Shown here: piece after piece, positions 22,850 to 30,675 of the stretch
How the letters are laid out: every line of letters starts with the position of its first letter
Position numbering within the stretch: the stretch's first letter is position 1
Assembly (NCBI GenBank): GCA_012514185.1
Contig: JAAZAT010000294.1
Span: 1-36,694, forward strand
Direction: 5' to 3'
Origin: Spirochaetales bacterium
Lineage (GTDB): Bacteria; Spirochaetota; Spirochaetia; Sphaerochaetales; Sphaerochaetaceae
DNA length: 36,694 nucleotides
The notes under the pieces: generated by a model
Told to the model about the DNA's origin: nothing
The model's input: the letters and a program-made list of their open reading frames with translations, nothing else
The model's database searches: none
Program-made: the position numbers and the translations under genes

Positions 22850-23611
22850 ATGGCACAAATGAATGAGAAACTCAAGGGAATCATTTTTGACAAGGATGGC
22901 ACACTCTTCGACTACGCCCAGGTATGGGAGGATGTGCTGAAAGAAGGAATCAACAGCGCCTTTGCATCCATGGGCAAGGCAGGCCATCAGAAAGCCAAGA
23001 AGGCGATGCTGCATCTGATGGGGATAGACGAACACGGAGACTGCCATCCCAAGGGCCTTGTGTTCACCCACCGACCTTTCCATATTTTTCGCAGATTCCT
23101 CACGTACTGCCTCCGCTACCGGGTGAACGCCATCAAGACTATCAGGGCCTATCACCAAAGTGTACAAAACAGCGAAGCGATCCTGAGCCGCAAACTCAGC
23201 AAGATGGACTTCACCGTCCAGCAGACGTTGTTTTCAAACCTCAAGGAACAAGGATACTCCATTGGAATCATCACCAATGACAACGCCTCCTCCACATCCC
23301 TCTTTCTCTCCTTGATGGGATTGGGCGGGTATGTCGATTTCGTCTCCTGCCGCGACAGCCACTACAAGAAAAAACCCCACCCCCAAGCCTTCCAGGAGTT
23401 CTGCAAGCAGCAAGGCCTCGGCACAAACCAGGTGGCCATGGTTGGGGACACCATCACCGACATGGTGTTCGCAAAGCGAGCAGAGGCCGGCTACACCATC
23501 GCACTGTTGAGCGGAAGTAATGACAAGAAGAGCCTCAGGCGCCTTTCTGATGTCGTATATCCGGATATTTCAGCCTTGCTCACAGACAAACGACTGTTTC
23601 CCGCTCCCTAG
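22850..23611 (+). CDS. HAD-superfamily phosphatase, phosphoglycolate phosphatase-like
   Basis: A 253-residue haloacid-dehalogenase hydrolase. Motif I is IIFDKDGTLFD with nucleophile D14 and acid/base D16. Motif II is the threonine in IITND (T142). Motif III is the lysine in KKKPHP (around K174-K175). Motif IV is MVGDTITDM (D200, D204). A helical cap (about 25-115) lies between motifs I and II, so this is a C1-cap member like Gph or related housecleaning phosphatases. The physiological substrate cannot be read from sequence. The ATG at 22850 has no Shine-Dalgarno and sits 8 bases after a GATAAT box; an in-frame ATG at 22859 is the alternative start. Confidence 0.85.
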   Translation: MAQMNEKLKGIIFDKDGTLFDYAQVWEDVLKEGINSAFASMGKAGHQKAKKAMLHLMGIDEHGDCHPKGLVFTHRPFHIFRRFLTYCLRYRVNAIKTIRAYHQSVQNSEAILSRKLSKMDFTVQQTLFSNLKEQGYSIGIITNDNASSTSLFLSLMGLGGYVDFVSCRDSHYKKKPHPQAFQEFCKQQGLGTNQVAMVGDTITDMVFAKRAEAGYTIALLSGSNDKKSLRRLSDVVYPDISALLTDKRLFPAP

Positions 23612-23663
23612 TATTTTTTAACTATCTATTCAATCATAATTGAGTCAAGGAGTTATCCGTTTC

Positions 23664-23692
23664 TTGACAAATAGGGTGTATTCTGTGAAAAT
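23664..23692 (+). promoter_or_regulatory. Possible promoter of the acyl-CoA synthetase gene
   Basis: TTGACA (23664-23669) is a perfect -35 box; 17 bases later comes GAAAAT (23687-23692), a weak -10 box. It would give a leader of about 65 bases. The same gap holds a short inverted repeat (TCAAT-CATA-ATTGA) upstream. Confidence 0.45.
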
Positions 23693-23764
23693 CATACCAA
23701 CAATGCCCATAACGGGTGAATAGTATGTTTGTATCATGCGTTGAAACGTGGAGTATCCCTTATC

Positions 23765-25474
23765 ATGAAACACTCTTGGGATGATTTAGACCAATATCGC
23801 GGGGTTCTGTTCCAAGGACAGTGGCCGACCATCATAGATTTATTGCTTATCACCGAACAAAAGTTCGGCATGAGAAACGGTTTTACGGTATTCAGGCCCG
23901 ACCGGGTCACGCTTACCTACACCCAAATCCTCGACCAGGTGAAGCGGGTAGGATCATACCTTGGGGAACGGGGGATCAAGAAAGGGGACCGCATCGTCAT
24001 CAATGGGAAGAACAGCCCTGCCTGGGCAATAGCATATCTTGCAACCTTGTATGCAGGGGCTGTGGTGGTGCCGCTAGACAACCAGTTGCACACCGACAGG
24101 GTTGAGAATCTCAGCAGTTTTGTAGATGCCTCATTTTTCTTTGGCGACAAGCCTGTCATCGACGCACTCGATCCAGAGAAGGCTTGGTTTCGGAATCTCA
24201 AGGGTTTGGCGACGCTGGGTGGAAAGAGTGACAAGCATCCTTCCATCGATGAGCTTGCTCCCCTTTCGATTGGTGAACGTGTGCCTTCAGCTGAACACGA
24301 CCTTGCAGCGATCCTGTTTACCAGCGGTACCACCGGAAACGAAAAAGGAGCCATGCTCACCCATGCCAATATAGTCAGCGACCTCTATCAGGCATGTGAC
24401 GGCACCTTCCTCAGCCTCGATGAAAACGACGTCCTGTATGCATTGCTGCCACTGCACCACTCGTATTGCTGTACTGCCGTACTGCTTGAATCCATCAAGC
24501 ACGGCGCCGAGTGTGTCTTCGGCCAGGAAATCGCCGTCAGTCGGATGATCAACGACCTCACCCAGGGCAAAGTCACCATATTCATGGGAATCCCCCTGCT
24601 CTACAACAAACTTCTGTCCGGGCTGCTCAAACAGGTGAAAAAGAAAGGAGCCTTTGTATATGGGTTGGTTTGCACCATGATGACCATCAACGGCTTTACC
24701 AAGAAGTACCTGCACTGGAACCTCTTTCGCAAGGCCTTCAATACAATGCTGCTCGAAAAGATCGGCCTTGACCGCAACAATTTCCTCATCTGCGGAGCGG
24801 GTCCCTTGAGCCCGAAGGTATTCAAGCAGTACCAGCAGCTCGGCTTGGATTTCATTCAAGGCTACGGGCTTACCGAAACCAGTCCCATCCTCACCCTCAA
24901 TCCCATCAGCCACTTCAAGGTGGATTCAGTCGGCATGGTATTCCCCATGGTGGATATGATAATCGCAGACCCGGACGAGAACGGGGTGGGAGAGATCAGG
25001 GTCAAGGGTCCGAATGTAACCCAAGGCTACTACAAGGATGCACAGCACACTGCCGAGCTTTTTGATGAGCAAGGATACTTGAGGACAGGTGATCTGGGGT
25101 ATCTGGACAAAGAGAACTATCTCTATCTCAAAGGCAGGATGAAAAACATCATCGTCACCGAAGGGGGGAAAAATGTCTACCCCGAGGAGATCGAGGATCT
25201 TTTCCAGCTCTACACTCAAGTGGAGCAGATCCTGATCCGAGGCTATCAGGAGGACAAGGATGTTCCTGCTGAAATGATCGAGGCGGTAATCTATCCAAAT
25301 GCAGAATATTACAAGGAGCACCCGGTCTCCGTCAGTGAGGATCTGGACCGGGTCATCAAGGAAGTGAACCAACAGGTTTCCGGATACAAGAAAATTACCC
25401 GCCTGACCATCTTGGACAAGCCGATGGATATGACCAGTACAAAAAAGATCAAGCGCAACAAGGTGACTGCATAA
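23765..25474 (+). CDS. AMP-dependent acyl-CoA synthetase/ligase
   Basis: A 569-residue adenylate-forming enzyme of the long-chain fatty acid-CoA ligase (FadD) type, which activates a carboxylic acid as acyl-AMP and transfers it to CoA. The AMP-binding P-loop ILFTSGTTGNEKG lies at about 183-195. Later motifs are LPLHHSY, the GYGLTETSP core, TGDLGYLD with the ribose-binding aspartate, KGRMKNIIVTEGGKNVYPEE and the C-terminal lysine region KKIKRNKV. A hydrophobic stretch around 290-305 may associate with membrane. Chain-length specificity is unknown; use in activating exogenous fatty acids for lipid synthesis is likely. The ATG at 23765 is preferred (GGAG 11 bases upstream, weak); TTG codons at 23729 and 23741 are in-frame alternatives. 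Confidence 0.88.
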   Translation: MKHSWDDLDQYRGVLFQGQWPTIIDLLLITEQKFGMRNGFTVFRPDRVTLTYTQILDQVKRVGSYLGERGIKKGDRIVINGKNSPAWAIAYLATLYAGAVVVPLDNQLHTDRVENLSSFVDASFFFGDKPVIDALDPEKAWFRNLKGLATLGGKSDKHPSIDELAPLSIGERVPSAEHDLAAILFTSGTTGNEKGAMLTHANIVSDLYQACDGTFLSLDENDVLYALLPLHHSYCCTAVLLESIKHGAECVFGQEIAVSRMINDLTQGKVTIFMGIPLLYNKLLSGLLKQVKKKGAFVYGLVCTMMTINGFTKKYLHWNLFRKAFNTMLLEKIGLDRNNFLICGAGPLSPKVFKQYQQLGLDFIQGYGLTETSPILTLNPISHFKVDSVGMVFPMVDMIIADPDENGVGEIRVKGPNVTQGYYKDAQHTAELFDEQGYLRTGDLGYLDKENYLYLKGRMKNIIVTEGGKNVYPEEIEDLFQLYTQVEQILIRGYQEDKDVPAEMIEAVIYPNAEYYKEHPVSVSEDLDRVIKEVNQQVSGYKKITRLTILDKPMDMTSTKKIKRNKVTA

Positions 25475-25491
25475 GCTGTTCATGGTACAAT
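25463..25491 (+). promoter_or_regulatory. Promoter of mtaD-mtnA inside the end of the synthetase gene
   Basis: GTGACT (25463-25468), 17 bases, TACAAT (25486-25491). The expected transcript start is 25498, one base before the ATG at 25499. The -35 box lies within the last codons of the preceding gene. The -10 matches consensus at 5 of 6, the -35 at 4 of 6. Confidence 0.6.
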
Positions 25492-25498
25492 GCCATCC

Positions 25499-26788
25499 AT
25501 GAAACTACTCATCAGCAACGCCCTGATAGTTCCCATGACGGAGCAGGGGCTTTCTTTTCACGGCGATATCGGCATTAACGGCAAATACATTGCCTATGTT
25601 GGAAAGAACGACCCTTCGTTCATACCCGATCGAATCATCGACGGATCTTCTTTCATCGCCATGCCGGCTTTGGTCAACGCACACACCCATCTGAGCATGG
25701 GCTTGATGCGCAACTACAAGGACGATCTGCCCACCCTCCAGGCCTGGCTTGCCGAAATATTCCCCATCGAGGACAAGCTCTCTGAAAAGGACATCCTGTT
25801 CGCCTCGCGGTTGGGTTTGGTTGAGCTGATCCAAAGTGGAGTAACGACCTTCGCCGATATGTACTTTCATCCCCAAGCTACAGCCGAGGCAGTAGTGGAA
25901 TCAGGCATTCGGGCCAGCATCAGCATGACGCTCTTCGGAAGCCTTGAGGATAACAAGCAGCGATTCTTCGAGCGCGAAAAGCTGCTTGGACCCTATGTCG
26001 ACCGAAGTGAAGGCCGCATCCAGGTCGATTGTGCACCGCATGCCATCTACACTTGTCCCAAGGAAACGTACCAATTCGCCCACAGCTGGGCCAAGGATCA
26101 TCAGGCGGTGTTGCACACCCACCTCAGTGAAACGCAACTGGAAGTCCAGGACTGCGTAAAAGAAACGGGAAAGACCCCCTTGGAATACCTGCTGGATATC
26201 GGCTCTTTGCAGGATGTGAAAAGCTTGCTGGCCCACTGCGTACACCTCACGGACACGGAAGTAGGATTGTTGAGGGGACTGGACTCGAGCATTGTGCACA
26301 ATCCCAGCAGCAACTGCAAACTATCCAGCGGCATCGCCCCGGTCGGCACCTATGTACAGAGCGGCTTGAATGTGGCTCTCGGCACCGACGGGGCAAGCAG
26401 CAACAACAATCTGAACATGGTTGAAGAGATGCATATCGCAAGTCTTCTGGGCAAGGTATATGCCCCTACCGATTACAAGCTTCATCCCTACGATGTTTTG
26501 GACATGGCTACAGCAGCTGGTGCGAAAGCTTTGGGATTGGATGGTAAAATCGGACAACTGAAAGCTGGAATGGAAGCCGATATCATCCTTGTGGATATGC
26601 AGAAGAGCCACCTCACCCCGCTCAACGACCCCTTCAGCGCCTTGGTCTACGCCACCCAGGCTTCGGATGTTGACACCGTGTTCTGCCAAGGCAGGATTCT
26701 CATGCAAGGTCGGAACGTGCTGACTTTGGACCATGATCGGGTAATCAGGGATGTACAGGAAAGCTGGGCCGAGGTTCAGCAACGATAG
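25499..26788 (+). CDS. mtaD: 5'-methylthioadenosine/S-adenosylhomocysteine deaminase
   Basis: A 429-residue amidohydrolase of the MtaD/Atz-Trz group, which deaminates 5'-methylthioadenosine and S-adenosylhomocysteine to the inosine forms. The N-terminal beta-sandwich part leads to PALVNAHTHLSMG (H62 and H64 metal ligands). HTHLSET holds the third histidine and the catalytic glutamate, LAHCVHL the next histidine, and LGTDGASSNNNLNM the metal aspartate. WLAEIFPIEDKL and MRNY match MtaD. The neighbouring mtnA, 11 bases downstream, strengthens the call over a generic chlorohydrolase. No Shine-Dalgarno is visible; the ATG at 25499 fits a leaderless transcript, and an ATG at 25490 is the alternative. 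Confidence 0.88.
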   Translation: MKLLISNALIVPMTEQGLSFHGDIGINGKYIAYVGKNDPSFIPDRIIDGSSFIAMPALVNAHTHLSMGLMRNYKDDLPTLQAWLAEIFPIEDKLSEKDILFASRLGLVELIQSGVTTFADMYFHPQATAEAVVESGIRASISMTLFGSLEDNKQRFFEREKLLGPYVDRSEGRIQVDCAPHAIYTCPKETYQFAHSWAKDHQAVLHTHLSETQLEVQDCVKETGKTPLEYLLDIGSLQDVKSLLAHCVHLTDTEVGLLRGLDSSIVHNPSSNCKLSSGIAPVGTYVQSGLNVALGTDGASSNNNLNMVEEMHIASLLGKVYAPTDYKLHPYDVLDMATAAGAKALGLDGKIGQLKAGMEADIILVDMQKSHLTPLNDPFSALVYATQASDVDTVFCQGRILMQGRNVLTLDHDRVIRDVQESWAEVQQR

Positions 26789-26799
26789 GAGAAACAAGC

Positions 26800-27837
26800 A
26801 TGGATGAATCGTTTGTCGCACTGCAGTTCAAAGAAGAGAAGTTGGTCCTGCTCGACCAAAGAATCCTGCCTTCCAAGGTGGAATATGTATCCTGTGCAAC
26901 CTTCGAGGAGGTTGAGTTTGCAATCCGCGACATGGTTGTTCGAGGAGCTCCCGCCATTGGTGCAGCTGCGGCTTACGGAGTATACCTTGCACTCAAGCAA
27001 TGTCCAAAGGAAGCCGATTTTTATCAGGGCTGCAGGTTTCTGGGTCTAGCCCGGCCGACGGCAGTGAATCTACGTTGGGCGATCGACCGGATGCTCGCCG
27101 TCTATGAAGCGACGAAGATGAAAGGCCGTTCCCAAACCATCCAAAGACTCCTTGATGAGGCGGATGCCATTCGCCAAGAAGATATCCAAACCAATAAAAC
27201 CATCAGCAGAATCGGCAATGCGATTGTCCCCTACGGGGCGACCATCCTTACCCACTGCAATACCGGCGCCCTCGCAACCGCAGGCTGGGGGACCGCCCTG
27301 GGGGTGATCAAGCAGGCTTTTTATGACAAGAAAAACATATTCGTCTATGCAGATGAGACACGGCCGCGATTCCAGGGAGCCAGGCTTACCGCATGGGAGT
27401 TGATGGAAGCCAAGATTCCATCCAAACTCATCCCTGACAGTGCCGCCGCAACCCTCATCCGAGATGGAAAGATCGACTTGGTCATTCTCGGGGGCGACCG
27501 AGTCGCTGCCAACGGGGATGTCGCAAACAAGTTGGGGACCTTCGCCCTCTCGGTCATCTGCAAAGCATACGGGGTGCCTTTTTACAGCGTGGTGCCTGTC
27601 TCCACCATCGACTTCTCCATTCCCGATGGATCGGCAATTCCCATCGAGGAACGTGAAGCAACTGAAGTCACCCACGTGCAGGGAGTGCAGGTGGCTCCTC
27701 TAGGCATGCAGGTCTACAACCCCGCTTTTGATGTCACGCCGCACCAGAATCTTACCGGCATCATCACCGAACGGGGAATCATCTATCCCCCGTTCAAGCA
27801 AAACATTGAACGGCTGAGGCATGGAGAGAATCTCTGA
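26800..27837 (+). CDS. mtnA: S-methyl-5-thioribose-1-phosphate isomerase
   Basis: A 345-residue MtnA of the eIF2B-related fold, which converts methylthioribose 1-phosphate to methylthioribulose 1-phosphate in methionine salvage. Signatures are MVVRGAPAIGAAAAYG (R48), the catalytic cysteine in THCNTGALATAGWGTALG (C153), DETRPRFQGARLTAWEL and the catalytic aspartate in ILGGDRVAANGDVANK (D233). These match the Cys/Asp pair of the Bacillus enzyme. It has AGGAG 8 bases before ATG and follows mtaD by 11 bases, so the two form an operon. No methylthioinosine or methylthioadenosine phosphorylase gene lies in the window; one must be elsewhere if the route is complete. Some MtnA enzymes also act on 5-deoxyribose 1-phosphate. 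Confidence 0.95.
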   Translation: MDESFVALQFKEEKLVLLDQRILPSKVEYVSCATFEEVEFAIRDMVVRGAPAIGAAAAYGVYLALKQCPKEADFYQGCRFLGLARPTAVNLRWAIDRMLAVYEATKMKGRSQTIQRLLDEADAIRQEDIQTNKTISRIGNAIVPYGATILTHCNTGALATAGWGTALGVIKQAFYDKKNIFVYADETRPRFQGARLTAWELMEAKIPSKLIPDSAAATLIRDGKIDLVILGGDRVAANGDVANKLGTFALSVICKAYGVPFYSVVPVSTIDFSIPDGSAIPIEEREATEVTHVQGVQVAPLGMQVYNPAFDVTPHQNLTGIITERGIIYPPFKQNIERLRHGENL

Positions 27838-28083
27838 CTTAATTCACGGGAACTTTTTTCGGAAAAATTTCTTTCGGATAAATTGGTGGAATGGGTAATA
27901 GACGAGCCCTCGATTGAGCACTCCCTCAACCGTGGCCGCCAAGCCCTGTGTTTCTACGCATCCCGCAAAATTTAGAATTAATTTTTCGCATTTCCGAAAG
28001 CCTTTACCAAGTTTGACAAATTCATTAGTATCGTATGCAGTTTTATGTATATTTATACATGCCTATGAGGAGTGATACCCACC
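27838..28083 (+). other. 246-base intergenic region upstream of gdhA
   Basis: A gene-free stretch with AT-rich flanks and a GC-richer core (about 27890-27965). It holds an 8-base inverted repeat CTTTCGGA (about 27871-27878) with TCCGAAAG (about 27993-28000) that could close a roughly 130-base structure, an inner imperfect stem around TTGAG/CTCAA, a TTGACA box (28013-28018) without a clear -10 partner, and the palindrome at 28045-28060. The mtnA frame stays open after its stop up to a TAG at 27973-27975. I cannot match it to a known riboswitch. Confidence 0.4.
28045..28060. promoter_or_regulatory. 16-base palindrome upstream of gdhA, candidate operator
   Basis: ATGTATA-TT-TATACAT is a perfect 7-bp inverted repeat with a 2-base centre, 24 bases before the gdhA ATG. 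It lies where the -10 region or transcript start would be, so a dimeric repressor bound here could control gdhA. It is AT-rich, so chance cannot be excluded. Confidence 0.5.
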
Positions 28084-29445
28084 ATGCACGACGCAACCCA
28101 AAAGATTCTTGACCATGTAATCATGCTCGATCCCTATCAAAAGGAATTCATCCAAGCGGTGACATCATTCCTTGCTTCCATCGACCCCTTGGTGGACGAC
28201 ATCCCGCAGGTTGTGTATCACAAAGTACTCGACCGTATCGTAGAACCGGAGCGTGTCATCATGTTCAGGGTGCCCTGGATTGATGATGATGGACAGCTGC
28301 AGATCAACCGCGGGTACCGGGTGCAAATGAACAGCGCCATCGGCCCGTACAAGGGCGGCCTCCGTTTCCATCCATCGGTGAACCTCTCAATCCTCAAGTT
28401 CCTGGCTTTCGAACAGACCTTCAAGAACAGTCTCACCGGACTTTCCATGGGTGGCGGCAAGGGGGGCAGCGACTTCAATTCCAAGGGAAAGAGCGACAAT
28501 GAGGTGATGCGTTTCTGCCAAAGCTTCATGACCGAGCTTGCACGGCATATCGGAGAGGATACCGACATACCTGCCGGAGACATCGGTGTAGGCGGCCGCG
28601 AAATCGGTTACATGTACGGCCAGTACCGGAGAATCACCAATCGTTCGGTCGGAGTTCTTACCGGAAAAGGACCTTCGTACGGAGGTTCCTACATCCGTCC
28701 CGAGGCAACTGGGTATGGATTGGTCTATCTCTCGGCTGCGATCCTCGAATCGAAGGGAAAGACCCTGGAAGGCAAGAGCTGTCTGGTGAGCGGAAGCGGC
28801 AACGTGGCGCAGTTCACCGTCGAGAAGCTGTTGCAGATGAAGGCCAAGGTGCTTACCCTCAGCGACTCCTCCGGCGTCCTCGTCGATCCTAGCGGCATCG
28901 ACGAGAAGAAGCTTGCCTACATCAAGACCCTCAAGAACGTACGACGTGGAAGAATTGCCGAATATGCCACCCAGTTTAAGGAAGCAACATACATTCCGCA
29001 CAATGGAAGCCAAACGAGCAACCCGCTTTGGAACGTCAAGGCCGATTATGCATTCCCTTGCGCCACACAGAACGAAATCAACGCCCTGGATGCACAGAAC
29101 CTCGTTGCCAATGGAATCCAGCTTGTGGGTGAAGGTGCCAATATGCCCACCACCCTGGAAGCAGATGCAATCTTCAAGGATGCAGGAATCCTCCATGCCC
29201 CCGGCAAGGCGGCAAATGCAGGCGGAGTTGCCGTCTCTGGTCTTGAAATGGCTCAGAACAGCCAGAAACTGCAGTGGACTCCCCACCAGGTCGACATCCA
29301 GCTGCAGCAGATCATGAAGAACATTTTTGCCTCCATCAGCAGTGCAGCTGAGAAATACAGCACGAAGGACAACTATGTCGATGGTGCCAACATTGCAGGC
29401 TTCATCAAAGTCAGTGAAGCGATGATCGCCCAGGGTTATGTATAA
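28084..29445 (+). CDS. gdhA: Glutamate dehydrogenase (hexameric, probably NADP-linked)
   Basis: A 453-residue small hexameric glutamate dehydrogenase that links 2-oxoglutarate plus ammonia with glutamate. The catalytic lysines are in GPYKGGLRFHPSVN (K90), FKNSLTGLSMGGGKGGSDF (K114, K126), with the active-site aspartate in IPAGDIGVGGREIGYM. The nucleotide-binding fold has LVSGSGNVAQFTVEKL. Length and motifs follow the E. coli GdhA type, which suggests NADP(H) and an assimilatory role. The ATG at 28084 is preferred over GTG at 28072 because GAGGAG ends at 28072, giving 11-base spacing. It has its own leader with a palindrome and a strong terminator after it, so it is a single-gene unit. Confidence 0.96.
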   Translation: MHDATQKILDHVIMLDPYQKEFIQAVTSFLASIDPLVDDIPQVVYHKVLDRIVEPERVIMFRVPWIDDDGQLQINRGYRVQMNSAIGPYKGGLRFHPSVNLSILKFLAFEQTFKNSLTGLSMGGGKGGSDFNSKGKSDNEVMRFCQSFMTELARHIGEDTDIPAGDIGVGGREIGYMYGQYRRITNRSVGVLTGKGPSYGGSYIRPEATGYGLVYLSAAILESKGKTLEGKSCLVSGSGNVAQFTVEKLLQMKAKVLTLSDSSGVLVDPSGIDEKKLAYIKTLKNVRRGRIAEYATQFKEATYIPHNGSQTSNPLWNVKADYAFPCATQNEINALDAQNLVANGIQLVGEGANMPTTLEADAIFKDAGILHAPGKAANAGGVAVSGLEMAQNSQKLQWTPHQVDIQLQQIMKNIFASISSAAEKYSTKDNYVDGANIAGFIKVSEAMIAQGYV

Positions 29446-29466
29446 TATCCCTGGCTTTTGAGAGCA

Positions 29467-29492
29467 GGCAGGTCTTCGGACCTGCCTTTTTT
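29467..29492 (+). terminator. Intrinsic terminator of gdhA
   Basis: A perfect 8-bp stem closed by C(UUCG)G (29467-29474 with 29479-29486) and followed by six T. It lies 22 bases after the gdhA stop. Confidence 0.93.
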
Positions 29493-29584
29493 CTCCCCAG
29501 GGGATGCAAGGGCGTGCGTAGCAAGAGAAATCGACTGTACGGTAGCGGTTTTTTCGGTTAGAATGAGAGACAAGGAGAATACCG

Positions 29585-29965
29585 ATGAAAGAACATGAAT
29601 TTTACATTTGCAAACATTGTGGAAACATTGTTGCCAAGGTGATCGACCGCGGGCCGAAAATCTCTTGCTGTGGAGAGGAGATGATTGTTCTCAAGGCCAA
29701 TACCGTTGATGCTGCCAAGGAAAAGCACGTTCCTGTCGTAAAGATTGAAGGCAATAAGCTTGAAGTGAACGTGGGATCGGTTGACCATCCGATGACCAAG
29801 GAACACCACATCGCCTTCATCTATGTCCAGACCGAGAAGGGCGGCATGCGCAAAAGTCTTCCTGTCGATGGAAAGCCCCATGCAACCTTCGCCCTTGACG
29901 ACGACAAGGCCGTTGCCGTGTATGAGTACTGCAACCTGCATGGATTGTGGAAGGTTGCGCTCTAG
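29585..29965 (+). CDS. dfx: Superoxide reductase (desulfoferrodoxin, two-iron type)
   Basis: A 126-residue desulfoferrodoxin, a cytoplasmic enzyme that reduces superoxide to peroxide without making oxygen. The N-terminal desulforedoxin domain has the centre-I iron ligands C9-x2-C12 and C28-C29. The catalytic centre II has H48 (in EKHVP), H68 (in DHPM), H74 (in EHHI), C116 and H119 (in CNLHGLW). E46 and K47 lie beside the active site as in characterised enzymes. AAGGAG sits 7 bases before ATG. The peroxide it makes would be removed by the rubrerythrin encoded at the left end. A TAGAAT box lies upstream with a poor -35. Its stop codon overlaps the stop of the convergent ABC ATPase gene. Confidence 0.96.
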   Translation: MKEHEFYICKHCGNIVAKVIDRGPKISCCGEEMIVLKANTVDAAKEKHVPVVKIEGNKLEVNVGSVDHPMTKEHHIAFIYVQTEKGGMRKSLPVDGKPHATFALDDDKAVAVYEYCNLHGLWKVAL

Positions 29966-30675
29966 GAGCTGACCAAAGCCTGCACCAATGAGGCTTCCAC
30001 AGCCAACAAAGTCTGATCACCAATATTCCTCGCTTTGCGGGGAATATGTATTTTCTGGTAGAGCAAGGGTTTTTTTGGATCGCCCAAACAACAAACCGCA
30101 TCTCCAAGCAGGATTGCTTCCTTGGGATCATGGGTTACGAACAGCGTAGTTCTCGGACTCTCCTCCCAAAGACGTATGAAGGCATTGAGCAGAGTAACCT
30201 TGAGCTTGATGTCCAAGCTCTGAAACGGTTCGTCCAGAAGCATCAACTTCGCAGGATGGGCGAAAGCACGGGCGATTGCCACCCGTTGGCGCATACCTCC
30301 CGAAAGCTGGGCGGGATACAAGCAGGCGCTGTCCGACAAGCCGACCATCTTAAGATAATGCAGTACGACCGCTTCGCGCTCCGTCCTGCTGGACACAAAA
30401 GATCGCAAGGCAAGTTCTACATTGCTGAAAACGGTGCTGGAGGGAAGCAGGCGCGGTTCTTGGAAAAGGTAGCTGATACTCCCCTGCTCCTCTGCTTCCT
30501 TGATGACCCTTCCGCCATCCAATTCGACCAAGCCGGCGGCAATCTGCAGCAAGGTCGTCTTCCCTTCACCCGAGGGACCTACCACCGAGAGAATCGTATG
30601 TGCTTCAATCTCCAGGTTGAATGAATCAAAAATGCAATTCTGAGCATATGATTTGCTTATGTTTTGGAATTGCAT
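29962..30675 (-). CDS. ABC transporter ATP-binding protein, NitT/TauT family
   Basis: A 237-residue ABC ATPase of the nitrate/sulfonate/taurine importer type. Walker A is VGPSGEGKTT (32-41), the Q-loop is LFQEPRLLP, the signature is LSGGMRQRVAIARA, Walker B is LMLLDEPFQSLD and the H-loop is FVTHDPKEA. It energises import of an unknown small molecule. The start has GGGAGGG 5 bases upstream and overlaps the permease gene end by 19 bases, so it is the last gene of the binding protein-permease-ATPase operon. Its TAG stop shares a CTAG palindrome with the TAG of the convergent superoxide reductase gene. Confidence 0.92.
   Translation of the reverse strand: MQFQNISKSYAQNCIFDSFNLEIEAHTILSVVGPSGEGKTTLLQIAAGLVELDGGRVIKEAEEQGSISYLFQEPRLLPSSTVFSNVELALRSFVSSRTEREAVVLHYLKMVGLSDSACLYPAQLSGGMRQRVAIARAFAHPAKLMLLDEPFQSLDIKLKVTLLNAFIRLWEESPRTTLFVTHDPKEAILLGDAVCCLGDPKKPLLYQKIHIPRKARNIGDQTLLAVEASLVQALVSS

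Noticed and set aside
27883-27975. Thirty-residue gene starting at TTG 27883 before gdhA
   Set aside because: No convincing Shine-Dalgarno or promoter, and the length is within chance for an open frame; kept only as a low-interest finding.
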